A stretch of 44,650 nucleotides of DNA from OMIS01 sp044350895 (GTDB lineage Bacteria > Patescibacteriota > Microgenomatia > UBA1400 > PJMF01). The notes below the pieces were generated by a model. It had not been told where the DNA came from. It searched no databases and was given only the letters and a program-made list of their open reading frames with translations. Where the stretch lies: assembly GCA_044350895.1 (NCBI GenBank), contig JBILGT010000008.1:1-44650 (forward strand), read 5' to 3'. The translations under genes and the position numbers were made by a program. Numbering within the stretch: the stretch's first letter is position 1; every line of letters begins with the position of its first letter. Below are positions 6,732-14,836 of the stretch, piece after piece.

Positions 6732-7112
6732 TTAAGCCTTGCATGCCATCCAATATGATGCTGGCACAGGGTTTGGCAAGTTGCCTGCCCACCGATATCC
6801 GACCTTTAAACCGCCGTAGGTGGGTGGTCCCCAGACGCTAAAGCGCCAAAGGCCAGAGCTAGAAGGCGCATAGATTTTCCAGTTTGGATGCCCGTTATTA
6901 TTGGACCCAACCAGGAACAACACGTACTTGTGCCACTCGCCGTCACGCCATTCTGAACCGTAGCCAGACCCTTTGTAGCAGGACGCAGCTTGCGCCACCT
7001 CAGCCACCCCAGGCGCCAGAGAAAGCCCCAGAACCATTGAACACAAAACGAGCGCGTACACCACCGCTTTCACCCACTTGTGGCGGGCAAAGCCAAAGGA
7101 AAAAGTATCCAT
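6732..7112 (-). CDS. Secreted Trp/Gly-rich small protein, unknown
   Basis: 126 aa. Basic N-terminus, hydrophobic core (residues about 16-32) and an AQAAS-type cleavage site give a mature chain of about 83 residues. The mature part is rich in Trp, Gly and Tyr with one Cys near each end (SCYKG and MACKA), suggesting a disulfide-closed fold. GAGGTG lies four bases before the ATG. The gene is visibly GC-richer than its neighbours, which hints at transfer. It has the size and make-up of small secreted toxins or bacteriocins, but I recognise no family and no immunity gene. Confidence 0.65.
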   Translation of the reverse strand: MDTFSFGFARHKWVKAVVYALVLCSMVLGLSLAPGVAEVAQAASCYKGSGYGSEWRDGEWHKYVLFLVGSNNNGHPNWKIYAPSSSGLWRFSVWGPPTYGGLKVGYRWAGNLPNPVPASYWMACKA

Positions 7113-7474
7113 TCGTCACCTCAAAGTATTCAACAAACAGTTGTCACAGTGCTATCGTTCACGGGTGCAAAACATGCCATGAACAGATAGCCTCTCATTC
7201 ACCAGCTACCAAATTTTGCTGCTGCCCAAAAAGCTATCTGTTCAAGTGTTGTAGTTGTAAGTTAAAGAGCGTTGGCAGTTGGATATCGACGCAATCGCAT
7301 ATGATTGGAGATGCTCAACTGCACTATGGGAATTCTATGTAATGACACAAAAAAACTACATGAAGCAAATTTGAAGCAAAAATACATACATTTGCTTCAC
7401 CCCCCCTATTCCTCTTGCAACACTTTCTCAAACTACTGTATTATGAGTATTAAGTAATACTCTTAAGAGGTATC
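7113..7474. promoter_or_regulatory. Repeat-rich divergent regulatory region upstream of the pilus operon
   Basis: No gene. Near the secreted-protein gene: TGAACAGATAGC (7180-7191) and its exact inverse GCTATCTGTTCA (7233-7244), plus a one-base-shorter relative GCTATCGTTCA (7151-7161). Nearer the pilus genes: TGAAGCAAA twice (7361-7369 and 7372-7380, 11 bases apart) and its inverse TTTGCTTCA (7391-7399). Then a promoter TTGCAA (7415-7420), 18 bases, TATTAT (7439-7444). Across the start point is a perfect inverted repeat GAGTATTA (7445-7452)/TAATACTC (7455-7462). AAGAGG (7465-7470) precedes the ATG at 7475. Confidence 0.6.
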
Positions 7475-8314
7475 ATGTCTAGTTCTGAGCAATTCAGAAG
7501 AACCCACATATCTGGTCAGCCAGGACAAATCGCAGTCGTAGTACTCCTACTGATGGCTGTGTTGCTCGTCCTTGGTTTATCAATTGCCTCTCGTACCACC
7601 CAAGAAATTCAACTCAGTGATCAAGAACAGGACAGTACTCGTGTCTTTAATGCAGCTGAAACAGGTATTGAAGAAGCGCTTTCCAACACCACCAACTTCA
7701 CACAAGCTGACGGTGGGACAACAGTAAATGGCATCATTTCCAACTTAAACGATACTACAATCACTGGTAACTACACCGTCACCAGACAAGACGGACTCCA
7801 AACAAAGATTGTCCAAGGTGCTTCAGCCACAATTTTCTTAGATCAACTCGGCGGTACTTCTTTTGATGTTGATTGGGCCAAGGAAGCTGCCTGTAATTCA
7901 AGAGCATCGCTCGTCTACTCCATTCACTACAATGAAGCTGGTACAGAAAAAGTGCAGTATGAAGCCGTAAAACCCAACTGCAACCCAGTAGATGGTACCT
8001 ATGACATTAACAAAGCTGTCGGTTTTTCAACAACTGGCGTAACTGCAATCAGTGGTGACTACAAACAGCGTTTGAGAATAGATCTTGCTGGCATCCCAGG
8101 GACAAAGAAAATGGTACGCATTAAAGCACTGTATGCCGATGCAGATGTCTCAGTGACTGGCGTACCTGCGCAAGCCTACAACATTCGTTCAGAAGCAACG
8201 GATGGCAGTGATTCAAATGGTGAAAAAAGCGCGATTCAAGTAACAAGAACAAAACCAGCCCCTCCATTGGTTCTAGACTATGCTGTCTACAGTGGTGGAA
8301 GTTTAGAAAAATAA
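7475..8314 (+). CDS. PilX-like type IV pilus assembly protein
   Basis: 279 aa. Residues about 15-60 match the PilX N-terminal pattern: GQ then a long hydrophobic helix (VVVLLLMAVLLVLGLSIASR), T-Q-E-I, and an FNAAETGIEEAL stretch like the AAEAGI of minor pilins and PilX. The rest is a presumed outside domain rich in Thr, Asn and Asp with two Cys. First gene of the pil operon, with its own promoter and ribosome site; pilM follows 19 bases after the stop. The precise minor-pilin class cannot be fixed from sequence alone. Confidence 0.75.
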   Translation: MSSSEQFRRTHISGQPGQIAVVVLLLMAVLLVLGLSIASRTTQEIQLSDQEQDSTRVFNAAETGIEEALSNTTNFTQADGGTTVNGIISNLNDTTITGNYTVTRQDGLQTKIVQGASATIFLDQLGGTSFDVDWAKEAACNSRASLVYSIHYNEAGTEKVQYEAVKPNCNPVDGTYDINKAVGFSTTGVTAISGDYKQRLRIDLAGIPGTKKMVRIKALYADADVSVTGVPAQAYNIRSEATDGSDSNGEKSAIQVTRTKPAPPLVLDYAVYSGGSLEK

Positions 8315-8333
8315 GTAAATAAAGGGAAGTACT

Positions 8334-9341
8334 ATGCCTGCCGTTGCACTAGATATTGGTACCTATAGCATCAAATTAATTCACGCCACACCAGGCAAAA
8401 AACCTGGTATTAAGCGGATAGCTGAGGTCTATAACCCACTGGGAATTTCCATTCCTACAGATGACGCTTCACAAGAAAAATTGCTTCATGTGCTTGAATC
8501 CACATTCAGTGACTATGACATGCCACGCAATGACGTGCGTGTTTCCATTCCTGAGACAGTCGTTTCTACCAAAGTGATCTCAATTCCTCCACTTTCTGAT
8601 GCAGAGCTTGCCTCAGCTATCAACTGGCAAGCTGAGCAACATATCCCTATTCCACCAGAGGAACTCATGTTGGAATATCAGGTGCTGTATCGACCACAAA
8701 AAAATGAAAAATCTCCTATGCGGGTGCTCCTTGTGGGTGTACGCAAACAGCTGATGGGTCGATTTGTGGGCATGTTAAACCAACTGGGTATTGAGCCTAC
8801 TGTGGTGGAAACGCACATGCTTTCGATTTTGCGTTCGCTGCAATTTGAATATACCGATCCTACGACACTCGTGGCACATATGGGTGCATCAAGCATGAAT
8901 TTATGTCTGGTACATCAGGCTGAAATGAGATTCGTACTATCCCAACTTAATGGTGGCCAGTTGCTCACCAAAGCCCTTGAACAAGCCTTAGGACTTGATG
9001 CTACACAAAGTGAACAGTACAAACGCACGTACGGACTCGATCCAGCACAGTTCCAAGGAAAAGTACGGGAAGCGTTAGTCCCAGCTGCCCGTATTCTTGT
9101 ATCTGAAATGCGCAAAGCAATTCAATTCTTCACCAATCAAAACCCTCAAGAATCAGTCAAACGGGTGGTGTTGTCCGGTGGAACCGCCGTTCTTCCAGGT
9201 TTTGTGCAGTACATGACTGAAGAACTCGGTACTGAAGTGCTGGTGGCAGCGCCATTTACCAATGCTACTGGAACTATTCCAGATGCAGTTAATCATCCGT
9301 CAATGTCGGTGTGTATGGGATTACTAGCTCGAGAACTGTAA
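8334..9341 (+). CDS. pilM: Type IV pilus assembly ATPase-like protein PilM
   Basis: 335 aa, usual PilM length. It has the actin-like/FtsA-type fold: an N-terminal phosphate loop VALDIGTYSIKLI (4-16), the INWQAEQHIPIPPEEL stretch typical of PilM, and a late adenosine-site motif VVLSGGTAVLPGF near 280. PilM sits on the cytoplasmic face and binds the N-terminus of PilN in the alignment complex linking pilus motor and pilus. GGGAAG precedes the ATG. The pilN start follows the stop after 5 bases. Confidence 0.92.
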   Translation: MPAVALDIGTYSIKLIHATPGKKPGIKRIAEVYNPLGISIPTDDASQEKLLHVLESTFSDYDMPRNDVRVSIPETVVSTKVISIPPLSDAELASAINWQAEQHIPIPPEELMLEYQVLYRPQKNEKSPMRVLLVGVRKQLMGRFVGMLNQLGIEPTVVETHMLSILRSLQFEYTDPTTLVAHMGASSMNLCLVHQAEMRFVLSQLNGGQLLTKALEQALGLDATQSEQYKRTYGLDPAQFQGKVREALVPAARILVSEMRKAIQFFTNQNPQESVKRVVLSGGTAVLPGFVQYMTEELGTEVLVAAPFTNATGTIPDAVNHPSMSVCMGLLAREL

Positions 9342-9346
9342 ATAGT

Positions 9347-9967
9347 ATGTCTAGAACAATTAATTTTGTCCGTGAGCGCCAGCGCAACCTTACCCGAATG
9401 GAACAGCAAGATCGAGTGTCATTTCGTTGGGCATGCATTGTGCTAGCAGCAGTTGTGGGTATTGTGGTGATGGCAGTGGGTGTGCGACTATTTTTCCTCT
9501 ATAAACTGCAAGCAGTCACAGATGAACAAAAAAATCTTCGCCAGGCCATTGTTGCACAAGAAGAAGTGGAAAAATCATTTACAGTGTTTGCGTTCAAACT
9601 CAAAACACTGACTGATCTTTTTGGAAAACGCAAGGAAAAACAAGAAACACTCGAGTACTTTAGTACACTTTTTGATCAAGATGTCGTAATCAGACAGCTA
9701 TCCTACTCTTCTACTTCTGAAGAGCTATCTTTTACATTGGAGTCGAAAAGTGTTTTTGTACTTGAACATGTTATGGAAGTGATGCAGTCTGATGAAATTA
9801 AACAGCGCTATCCTACAATTAAAAAGGAAAGTCTTACTCGTTCTTCAGATGGCTCATATGGAATGTTTGTTTCAATTTTGCTTGGGGAAAGGAAAATTGA
9901 TGCTCCAGCAGACGGATTACCAATAGAAGATGGAACTATCAACGACGTAGCTCCGGCTACACCATAG
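9347..9967 (+). CDS. pilN: Type IV pilus assembly protein PilN-like
   Basis: 206 aa from ATG at 9347, which comes 5 bases after the pilM stop; a frame-open start at 9311 would overlap pilM and is less likely. It has a short cytoplasmic N-terminus (SRTINFVRERQRN; PilN normally starts with an INLL-type PilM-binding motif), one membrane helix (about 30-56), a coiled-coil stretch, then a ferredoxin-like domain. Bitopic inner-membrane partner of PilM and PilO. The call is mainly by position and architecture because PilN sequences diverge widely. Confidence 0.8.
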   Translation: MSRTINFVRERQRNLTRMEQQDRVSFRWACIVLAAVVGIVVMAVGVRLFFLYKLQAVTDEQKNLRQAIVAQEEVEKSFTVFAFKLKTLTDLFGKRKEKQETLEYFSTLFDQDVVIRQLSYSSTSEELSFTLESKSVFVLEHVMEVMQSDEIKQRYPTIKKESLTRSSDGSYGMFVSILLGERKIDAPADGLPIEDGTINDVAPATP

Positions 9968-9975
9968 GAATTGTA

Positions 9976-10902
9976 ATGCAAATTGATCAACTTAACCTAC
10001 GAATACTTATTTCCACTCGCAAATTTCTTATATATACGATTGTTCTGTGTATAGTTGGATTTATACTTATCACCGCTGTGTTGATTCCTCAAATTCAGGA
10101 ATCACTTGCCACCTATTCAAAGCTCAGTTCAGAGCAACCTAAAACTGAGATTCTCCGTAAGAAACGCGCCAGCCTTGAAAGTCTGACAAGTACTGCAGAA
10201 TTTGCTCAAATTGACGTAGTAGATAAAGCACTCCCTACAAAAAAGCCGCTTTTGGAGCTTTTAATGAGTATGAGTACAATTTCACAGCAAACTGGCTCAA
10301 GAATCACCAAATTTGAACTGGCACCAGGCCTTGTTGCATCAAGCAGTGACGGATTACAGCAGCCAGGAAGAACTAATACTAACGGTTATGACTCTGTCAG
10401 TGTTAATCTGGAAATATCGGGTTCCTTTGCACAAATTCAAGCATTTCTGTTGCAAGTTGAAGAGGTCGCACCATTCACTACTGTTACAGACATGGAAATT
10501 TCGGGACAACTTGCCGATGTCTCACAGCGTGATAATTCTCAAATTTTTAACGCTAAACTCACCACTGAAACATACTTCTTTACCCAAAGCATTGCGGTAC
10601 GGGTCGAATCACCACTGCCACTTTTGGGTACACCAGAACAGAATGTGCTCGCTGCTCTTGCTTCATTTGCACCAACAGACCTTCCTGAACAACTGGAAGT
10701 AAAAGGTGGTGGCTCTGAGGATTTATTCAACTTGAATGAGATCAAAACATCTGAACAGCTCGAAAGCTTGTTACAAGCTCGATCAGGTGGCCTAGGGGTT
10801 ACTGGTACAACCTCTACTGGATCAACCAATACTGGACTGGGTACAACTACCCCAACAGGTAGTGTACGAGGTGCATCTACAGAAGTCCCAGCCTTGGAGT
10901 AA
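9976..10902 (+). CDS. pilO: Type IV pilus assembly protein PilO-like
   Basis: 308 aa. A short cytoplasmic start, one membrane helix (about 18-42), a coiled coil (about 45-80), then a PilO-like domain containing the PTKKPLLELLMSMSTISQQTG region. The last 50 residues are Gly/Thr/Ser-rich and probably disordered, a longer tail than in classical PilO. Last gene of the operon, 8 bases after pilN. No pilP or pilQ follows; a secretin would not be needed in a single-membrane cell. Confidence 0.82.
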   Translation: MQIDQLNLRILISTRKFLIYTIVLCIVGFILITAVLIPQIQESLATYSKLSSEQPKTEILRKKRASLESLTSTAEFAQIDVVDKALPTKKPLLELLMSMSTISQQTGSRITKFELAPGLVASSSDGLQQPGRTNTNGYDSVSVNLEISGSFAQIQAFLLQVEEVAPFTTVTDMEISGQLADVSQRDNSQIFNAKLTTETYFFTQSIAVRVESPLPLLGTPEQNVLAALASFAPTDLPEQLEVKGGGSEDLFNLNEIKTSEQLESLLQARSGGLGVTGTTSTGSTNTGLGTTTPTGSVRGASTEVPALE

Positions 10903-11001
10903 ACCACAAATTCCAGGTTTTCAACTTTCACACAGTAAACATGCACAATAGCAGGTACTAACAACCATTCAGTCAATAGGTTTTTTGAAGAAAAAAAAGA
11001 A

Positions 11002-11259
11002 TTATTCTTGAGGTGCAGCAGCAGGAAGAGTATCAGCAACCACGATTTTGGCACGAATGCCCTCTTTAATGGCGCGGATACGGCTAATATTGCGGATAGA
11101 ATGGATCACAGAACCACCCTTACCGATAATTCGACCGATATCTTCTTGATGAACGTTAATAGTGTAGACAACACCTTGTGCATCTTGTGTCTCTTCAATT
11201 TTGACATCTTCTGGATGCTCAACTAAGTGAATAATAATGAACTCAAGGAGGTTTTTCAT
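11002..11259 (-). CDS. khpA: KH-domain RNA-binding protein KhpA
   Basis: 85 aa, one KH domain. The GxxG loop is in GRIIGKGGSVIHSIRNISR (42-60), followed by a beta strand AKIVVAD. KhpA proteins bind RNA, usually with KhpB/EloR, and link RNA control to cell elongation and division. The gene directly follows rpsP with a 3-base gap, the rpsP-KH arrangement common in bacteria. A short Ala/Pro tail ends the protein. Confidence 0.9.
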   Translation of the reverse strand: MKNLLEFIIIHLVEHPEDVKIEETQDAQGVVYTINVHQEDIGRIIGKGGSVIHSIRNISRIRAIKEGIRAKIVVADTLPAAAPQE

Positions 11260-11262
11260 GGA

Positions 11263-11676
11263 TTATTTACTTTCTGTAGTAACTTCTTCTGTAGCAGCAG
11301 GTGCTTCGACAGCAGCTTCAGGTGCAGCAACTTCTGGAGTGGCTTCTACTGCTGAGGCTTCTGCAGCTTGCTTAGCAGCTTCTGCTTGCTTGGCTTTTGC
11401 TTTTTTAGAAGGAGTTGCTTTCTTAGCTGGGAATGGTGTACCAGATTTAAAACGCTCAAATAAACTACTGACGGTATCGGTAGGTTGTGCGCCTTTTTTT
11501 ACCCAAGCAGTAAATGCTTCGACATCAATTTGTAAAACTTTTGGAGTCTGAGTAGGTGCGTAATGACCGAGACTGGCTGTGTATTTGCCATCTCGTTTTG
11601 TTTTTGCTTCAATTACCACAATACGATAGTGTGGTTGGTTTCGCTTGCCAAATCTGGCTAACTTGATTTTCAACAT
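11263..11676 (-). CDS. rpsP: 30S ribosomal protein bS16
   Basis: 137 aa. Residues 1-80 are a normal bS16: MLKIKLARFGKRNQPHYRIVV, then KRDGKYTASLGHYAP and a WVKKGAQPTDTV motif. The last 50 or so residues are an Ala/Glu/Lys-rich tail absent from typical 80-90 residue bS16. It has its own good promoter in the gap to rnc (TTGAGA, 17 bases, TATAAT) and is co-transcribed with khpA. Confidence 0.96.
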   Translation of the reverse strand: MLKIKLARFGKRNQPHYRIVVIEAKTKRDGKYTASLGHYAPTQTPKVLQIDVEAFTAWVKKGAQPTDTVSSLFERFKSGTPFPAKKATPSKKAKAKQAEAAKQAAEASAVEATPEVAAPEAAVEAPAATEEVTTESK

Positions 11677-11733
11677 ACGTTGTTTCTTTCTTTACTGTGC
11701 CTGGTTTCTTTACAGAGAGGCTAAGACGTACGA

Positions 11734-11762
11734 ATTATACTGGAGCCGCCCCATATTCTCAA
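11734..11762 (-). promoter_or_regulatory. Promoter of rpsP-khpA
   Basis: Minus strand: -35 TTGAGA (11757-11762), 17-base spacer, -10 TATAAT (11734-11739). A near-consensus promoter giving a leader of about 50 bases before the rpsP ATG at 11676. Confidence 0.75.
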
Positions 11763-11774
11763 GAGGTGGTTCTG

Positions 11775-12437
11775 TTATGCCTCAGGATATCGTTGTAATG
11801 CCTCTTGTGCGGCAGCTTGTTGTGCTTGTTGCTTACTCTTACCAAAACCGCTCCCTGCGAGGCTGTTACCCACGTATACAGACACTTTAAATTCTTTATT
11901 ATGATCTGGTCCAGATTCACTGACCACCTGGTAATTAGGTGTATCAAGGCCTTTGGCCTGTACGCGTTCTTGCAGTTCACTTTTTGGATCTTTATAGAGT
12001 CGATGTTCTAAAATTGCATCCAAACTGGTGAATAGATGCTCCTCTAAGAATGCTGTAGCTGCGGCAAATCCCTGATCTAGATAAATAGCACCAATTACTG
12101 CTTCGAGCGTATCAGCCAGCAAACTAGGGTTACTACGACCTCCGGTAGCTTCTTCGCCCTTACTCAGTTTGAGTAGTTCTCCCAGGCCAAGTTTTGATGC
12201 GACAGTGGCGAGACTAGTGGTTTTCACTAATGCGCTTCTATATGCAGTCAGCGTGCCTTCAGGTTCATTGGGAAATTTGCTATAGAGAAATTCTGTGGCA
12301 ACCAGTTCTAAAACTGCGTCACCCAAAAACTCAAGACGTTCATTGGATTCTGTACTATTACTCCCCTTTTCATTTAATGCACTGCGATGTGTGAGGGCTT
12401 TCTCGAGAAGTTGAGTATTTGTAAAAGTCGGCAACAT
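11775..12437 (-). CDS. rnc: Ribonuclease III
   Basis: 220 aa from ATG at 12437; a TTG at 12458 in frame would overlap the upstream gene. The RNase III signature ERLEFLGDAVLEL, the ALTHRSA motif and the second acidic site DTLEAVIGAIYLDQGF are all present. A C-terminal double-stranded-RNA-binding domain (about 152-218) ends with GKSKQQAQQAAAQEAL. It cuts double-stranded RNA in rRNA and mRNA processing. Gene order rpmF-nusB-ACP-like-rnc resembles the rpmF-plsX-fab-acp-rnc neighbourhood of other bacteria with the lipid genes missing. Confidence 0.96.
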   Translation of the reverse strand: MLPTFTNTQLLEKALTHRSALNEKGSNSTESNERLEFLGDAVLELVATEFLYSKFPNEPEGTLTAYRSALVKTTSLATVASKLGLGELLKLSKGEEATGGRSNPSLLADTLEAVIGAIYLDQGFAAATAFLEEHLFTSLDAILEHRLYKDPKSELQERVQAKGLDTPNYQVVSESGPDHNKEFKVSVYVGNSLAGSGFGKSKQQAQQAAAQEALQRYPEA

Positions 12438-12444
12438 ACACGAA

Positions 12445-12702
12445 TTATCCCAGTTCAACTTCGTCGGTAACCATAGTCAGGATGTCTGCTACGGTTGCTG
12501 CTTCAGCCAGAACTGCTTTTTGATCGAGAGCAATCTCAAATTCTAGGTTAATACGTTTTACAATTCGGGGTAAATCAGTTTCGAAAATAATTCCCAGATC
12601 ATCGGTTAATGCAGATTCAGGGTGAATATCCATTACCTCATTACCGGTCATTTCGGCAATTATACTTCGAAGCTGTTCAAAAATAGCACTATGCGTTGTC
12701 AT
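12445..12702 (-). CDS. Acyl-carrier-protein-like protein lacking the phosphopantetheine Ser
   Basis: 85 aa, ACP length and helix pattern: IFEQLRSIIAEM, ESALTDDLG, IVKRINLEFEIAL, ATVADILTMV. In true ACPs the DDLG stretch is followed by DSL, whose Ser carries 4'-phosphopantetheine. Here DDLG is followed by IIFETDLPRI and no Ser lies at or near that position, so it cannot be charged in the usual way. AAGGAAAG lies five bases before the ATG. The place beside rnc fits an ancestral acpP kept for another role, perhaps protein binding. Fold call is by eye. Confidence 0.68.
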   Translation of the reverse strand: MTTHSAIFEQLRSIIAEMTGNEVMDIHPESALTDDLGIIFETDLPRIVKRINLEFEIALDQKAVLAEAATVADILTMVTDEVELG

Positions 12703-12740
12703 ATGCTTTCCTTACACAAGGTAGCGATCATTACTTGATA

Positions 12741-13115
12741 CTATACTGCGAGCTGTTCTTCGTCGAGCAGCAATCGCGCCAACGCCCCATTCACAAACTT
12801 AGATGAGCCTTCTGAGCCAAATGTTTTTGCCAACTCAATCGCTTCATTAAGCAGAACTTTTCTGGGCGTCTTTGTATGTTTTGATTCAAACACAATAAGC
12901 CGTAGAATTGCAAGATCAATTTTATTAATCTCAGACAATGGTCGTTCTGGTGCTACGCGTTGGATATCTTTGTCTAGTTCAGGAAGTTCTTGCAGTAACG
13001 CAAGAAACTCACCAGTCTGCTCCGTCACACACTTATCAAGTGTAGCCTGTGTGAAGGTACATGCAAATAACTCTTGGAATAAAATTTCACGACGTTCATG
13101 CCGTGGGTCAGTCAT
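12741..13115 (-). CDS. nusB: Transcription antitermination factor NusB
   Basis: 124 aa. An all-helical NusB fold: RREILFQELFA near the start, then IDLAILRLIVFES (the I-x-x-A-x-L-R-x-x-x-x-E pattern), VLLNEAIELAKTFGSEGSSKFVNGALARLL at the end, the family signature of NEAVELAK-FVNGVL. It acts with NusE/S10 and boxA RNA in rRNA antitermination. The ATG directly follows the rpmF stop (TAA ATG). Confidence 0.94.
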   Translation of the reverse strand: MTDPRHERREILFQELFACTFTQATLDKCVTEQTGEFLALLQELPELDKDIQRVAPERPLSEINKIDLAILRLIVFESKHTKTPRKVLLNEAIELAKTFGSEGSSKFVNGALARLLLDEEQLAV

Positions 13116-13427
13116 TTAGCCCTTGTGTTGAGTTCTTTGTACGGTAGCTTTTGGTGCGTTTTGAGCAGCTACGCGGCTAGGTTTTTTCATAGCCTCGGCT
13201 GGGTTGACTGCAGGTTGAGCTGAAGTGGCTTTTTTAGCAGGTTCTGCTTTTGGAGTCTTTTCAGCACTTTTGACGATGCCCATTGAAACAAGCATAGAGT
13301 TTAATAACCCACGTTTGTGTAATGGTACTGATACAACTTTAAAATCTGTTTTTAATGAAGGGGTGTTCCCTCTTCGACGTTTGCCGCGTTCAGCGCGGGT
13401 GATTTTGTTCTTTGGATGTGCTCCCAT
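13116..13427 (-). CDS. rpmF: 50S ribosomal protein bL32-like, long basic tail
   Basis: 103 aa. The first 55 residues fit bL32: GAHPKNKITRAERGKRRRG, then a hydrophobic strand and PLHKRGL where bL32 has LPHRVC. There is no Cys, so the zinc site of many bL32 proteins is missing. The last 45 residues are an Ala/Lys/Pro-rich tail. AAGGA lies five bases before the ATG at 13427. The neighbours nusB, ACP-like and rnc support the call. The start lies inside the 3' end of the membrane gene at 13390. Confidence 0.7.
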   Translation of the reverse strand: MGAHPKNKITRAERGKRRRGNTPSLKTDFKVVSVPLHKRGLLNSMLVSMGIVKSAEKTPKAEPAKKATSAQPAVNPAEAMKKPSRVAAQNAPKATVQRTQHKG

Positions 13428-14574
13428 GGTGTTCCTTGTATTTTTTCAGTATAGATACGTTTTTCTTTTGAAACAAGGCGTGATTGTATCGCGAATACAA
13501 CAAAGATTCAAGATGTAGGCCAGAAAGATTGTAGGCGTCAGAGAGATTGAGTAGTAAAACGCAAAACCACAGTGGTGAAATTTGCAGTAAAAGTCTGTCC
13601 AGTGACGAGGAAATATACCCCACAACTGGGGTTGTATTAAACACATAAATAATGAGAAAAGTCCAAAAAAAGAGTTGTAGTAATGGTCTGGCAATTGTGC
13701 GCTGAAAAATATGCTGGGGACGAATGAAAATAAGCGTGATAAAAAAGAGCCACCAGATGCAATACCAGTTGGAAATATTAAAAAAGAGCTCCTGAATAGT
13801 TTCTTTTGCCAGTATTGGCAGTCGCACATGAATAATCCAAAAGTTGGAAAGTGACAAGCCATATGATTGATAAATTGGTCCTAGGAAAACGATGGCCTCC
13901 CAAGCCACAAAGCCAAGAGATGCCAGCGCTGCGGCGTACCATTTCTGTTTCCAGGTAAGTGGCAGAAAGAAAAGATAAAAAATCATAAATACACCTTCAA
14001 CTTTGATCAAGCTCGCCACAATAACGAGAAAAATTAAAATAAAAGTGTTTCTGAAGGCTTTTTTAAGTGATTGCTGTCCGTCAAAAACTAGATGAAGTGC
14101 CAGCCAATAAAGTAGTGTCAGATAAATATCAGGCATTGCGGCGTGATAGCGACCTGCTTGGGCTAGCAGTGGTGGGATCATTGAGTATGCATAGGTACCA
14201 GCGAGTGCAGTTACAGGCGTGAACTTCAGTTTAAGCAAGAATTGGTAGCAGAGTATGAGAATCACTCCGTACACCACTGGCGAAAAGAGTGAAATTACGA
14301 GTTCGTTGACACTGCCCCACAGTGTATACAAGCCTGCTACAAACAGTGGGAAAAGCAGTGGGTACTGTGGGTGGTTAAATTGGTTATGTGCAGTAAAAAG
14401 AAAATCGAGTGAACCTTTAAACAGGTACAACGCTTTTGCTTTATATAGCCAGCTACTCCAGACATCAATATGTGACATAGGAAAGTGCAGTGCGCCAGAA
14501 ATTACATAGAGAAGATTACTACTCAGTAGTAAAAACAGAACTGCTCGTAAAAATGTATACAAGTTCTTATTCAC
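13390..14574 (-). CDS. Polytopic membrane protein, GT-C/PMT-type glycosyltransferase-like
   Basis: 394 aa from GTG at 14574, chosen because AAGGA lies five bases upstream and GTGAATAA overlaps the stop of the preceding small gene; a GTG at 14628 lacks such a site. About ten membrane helices. The first loop has HFPMSHIDVWSSWLYKAKAL with an Asp where GT-C enzymes keep catalytic or metal-binding acids, followed by HPQYPLLFPLFVAGLY, like the PPL/HPPL segment of family-39-type mannosyl/arabinosyl transferases. Probably moves a sugar from a lipid carrier outside the membrane. The 3' end overlaps rpmF by 38 bases. Confidence 0.68.
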   Translation of the reverse strand: MNKNLYTFLRAVLFLLLSSNLLYVISGALHFPMSHIDVWSSWLYKAKALYLFKGSLDFLFTAHNQFNHPQYPLLFPLFVAGLYTLWGSVNELVISLFSPVVYGVILILCYQFLLKLKFTPVTALAGTYAYSMIPPLLAQAGRYHAAMPDIYLTLLYWLALHLVFDGQQSLKKAFRNTFILIFLVIVASLIKVEGVFMIFYLFFLPLTWKQKWYAAALASLGFVAWEAIVFLGPIYQSYGLSLSNFWIIHVRLPILAKETIQELFFNISNWYCIWWLFFITLIFIRPQHIFQRTIARPLLQLFFWTFLIIYVFNTTPVVGYISSSLDRLLLQISPLWFCVLLLNLSDAYNLSGLHLESLLYSRYNHALFQKKNVSILKKYKEHHGSTSKEQNHPR

Positions 14575-14803
14575 AGCGGTCCTTACAGCCCAATCCCAGC
14601 CTGTTGTACCAAAATAAATGATATTCACTTAGTGGCACAGTTTCTGGATTAATGTCACAAATGTGAGGATCAATTTTGGCTGATGAATATATTGGAAGCG
14701 AAAGTTCAGTAATAATTCTCTTGACGTAGAGAAAACTTCGAGAAATGAGGAGTACAAAAAACAGGAAAGAAATGGCAATAATTGATCTGTAAAGATACAG
14801 CAT
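14567..14803 (-). CDS. Small membrane protein coupled to the glycosyltransferase-like gene
   Basis: 78 aa from ATG at 14803. One membrane helix (about 8-30) and an outside tail with three Cys (PHICDINPE, LGCKDRCE). Its stop overlaps the GTG start of the next gene by eight bases, and the ribosome site of that gene lies inside this frame, a strong sign that it is translated. A minus-strand -10 TATACT lies at 14837-14842. Family not recognised; it may assist the membrane transferase. Confidence 0.55.
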   Translation of the reverse strand: MLYLYRSIIAISFLFFVLLISRSFLYVKRIITELSLPIYSSAKIDPHICDINPETVPLSEYHLFWYNRLGLGCKDRCE

Positions 14804-14836
14804 CGTGAGATTTTTTTTTGCCCTTTTCACTGCGCT

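Noticed and set aside
6884..7342. 152-codon plus-strand frame opposite the secreted-protein gene
   Set aside because: Composition is that of an antisense shadow (Pro, Cys, Thr, Arg), and the minus-strand frame has a signal peptide and ribosome site.
13390..13427. Frameshift between the membrane protein and rpmF
   Set aside because: Both frames have good starts and stops; a 38-base overlap explains the arrangement.
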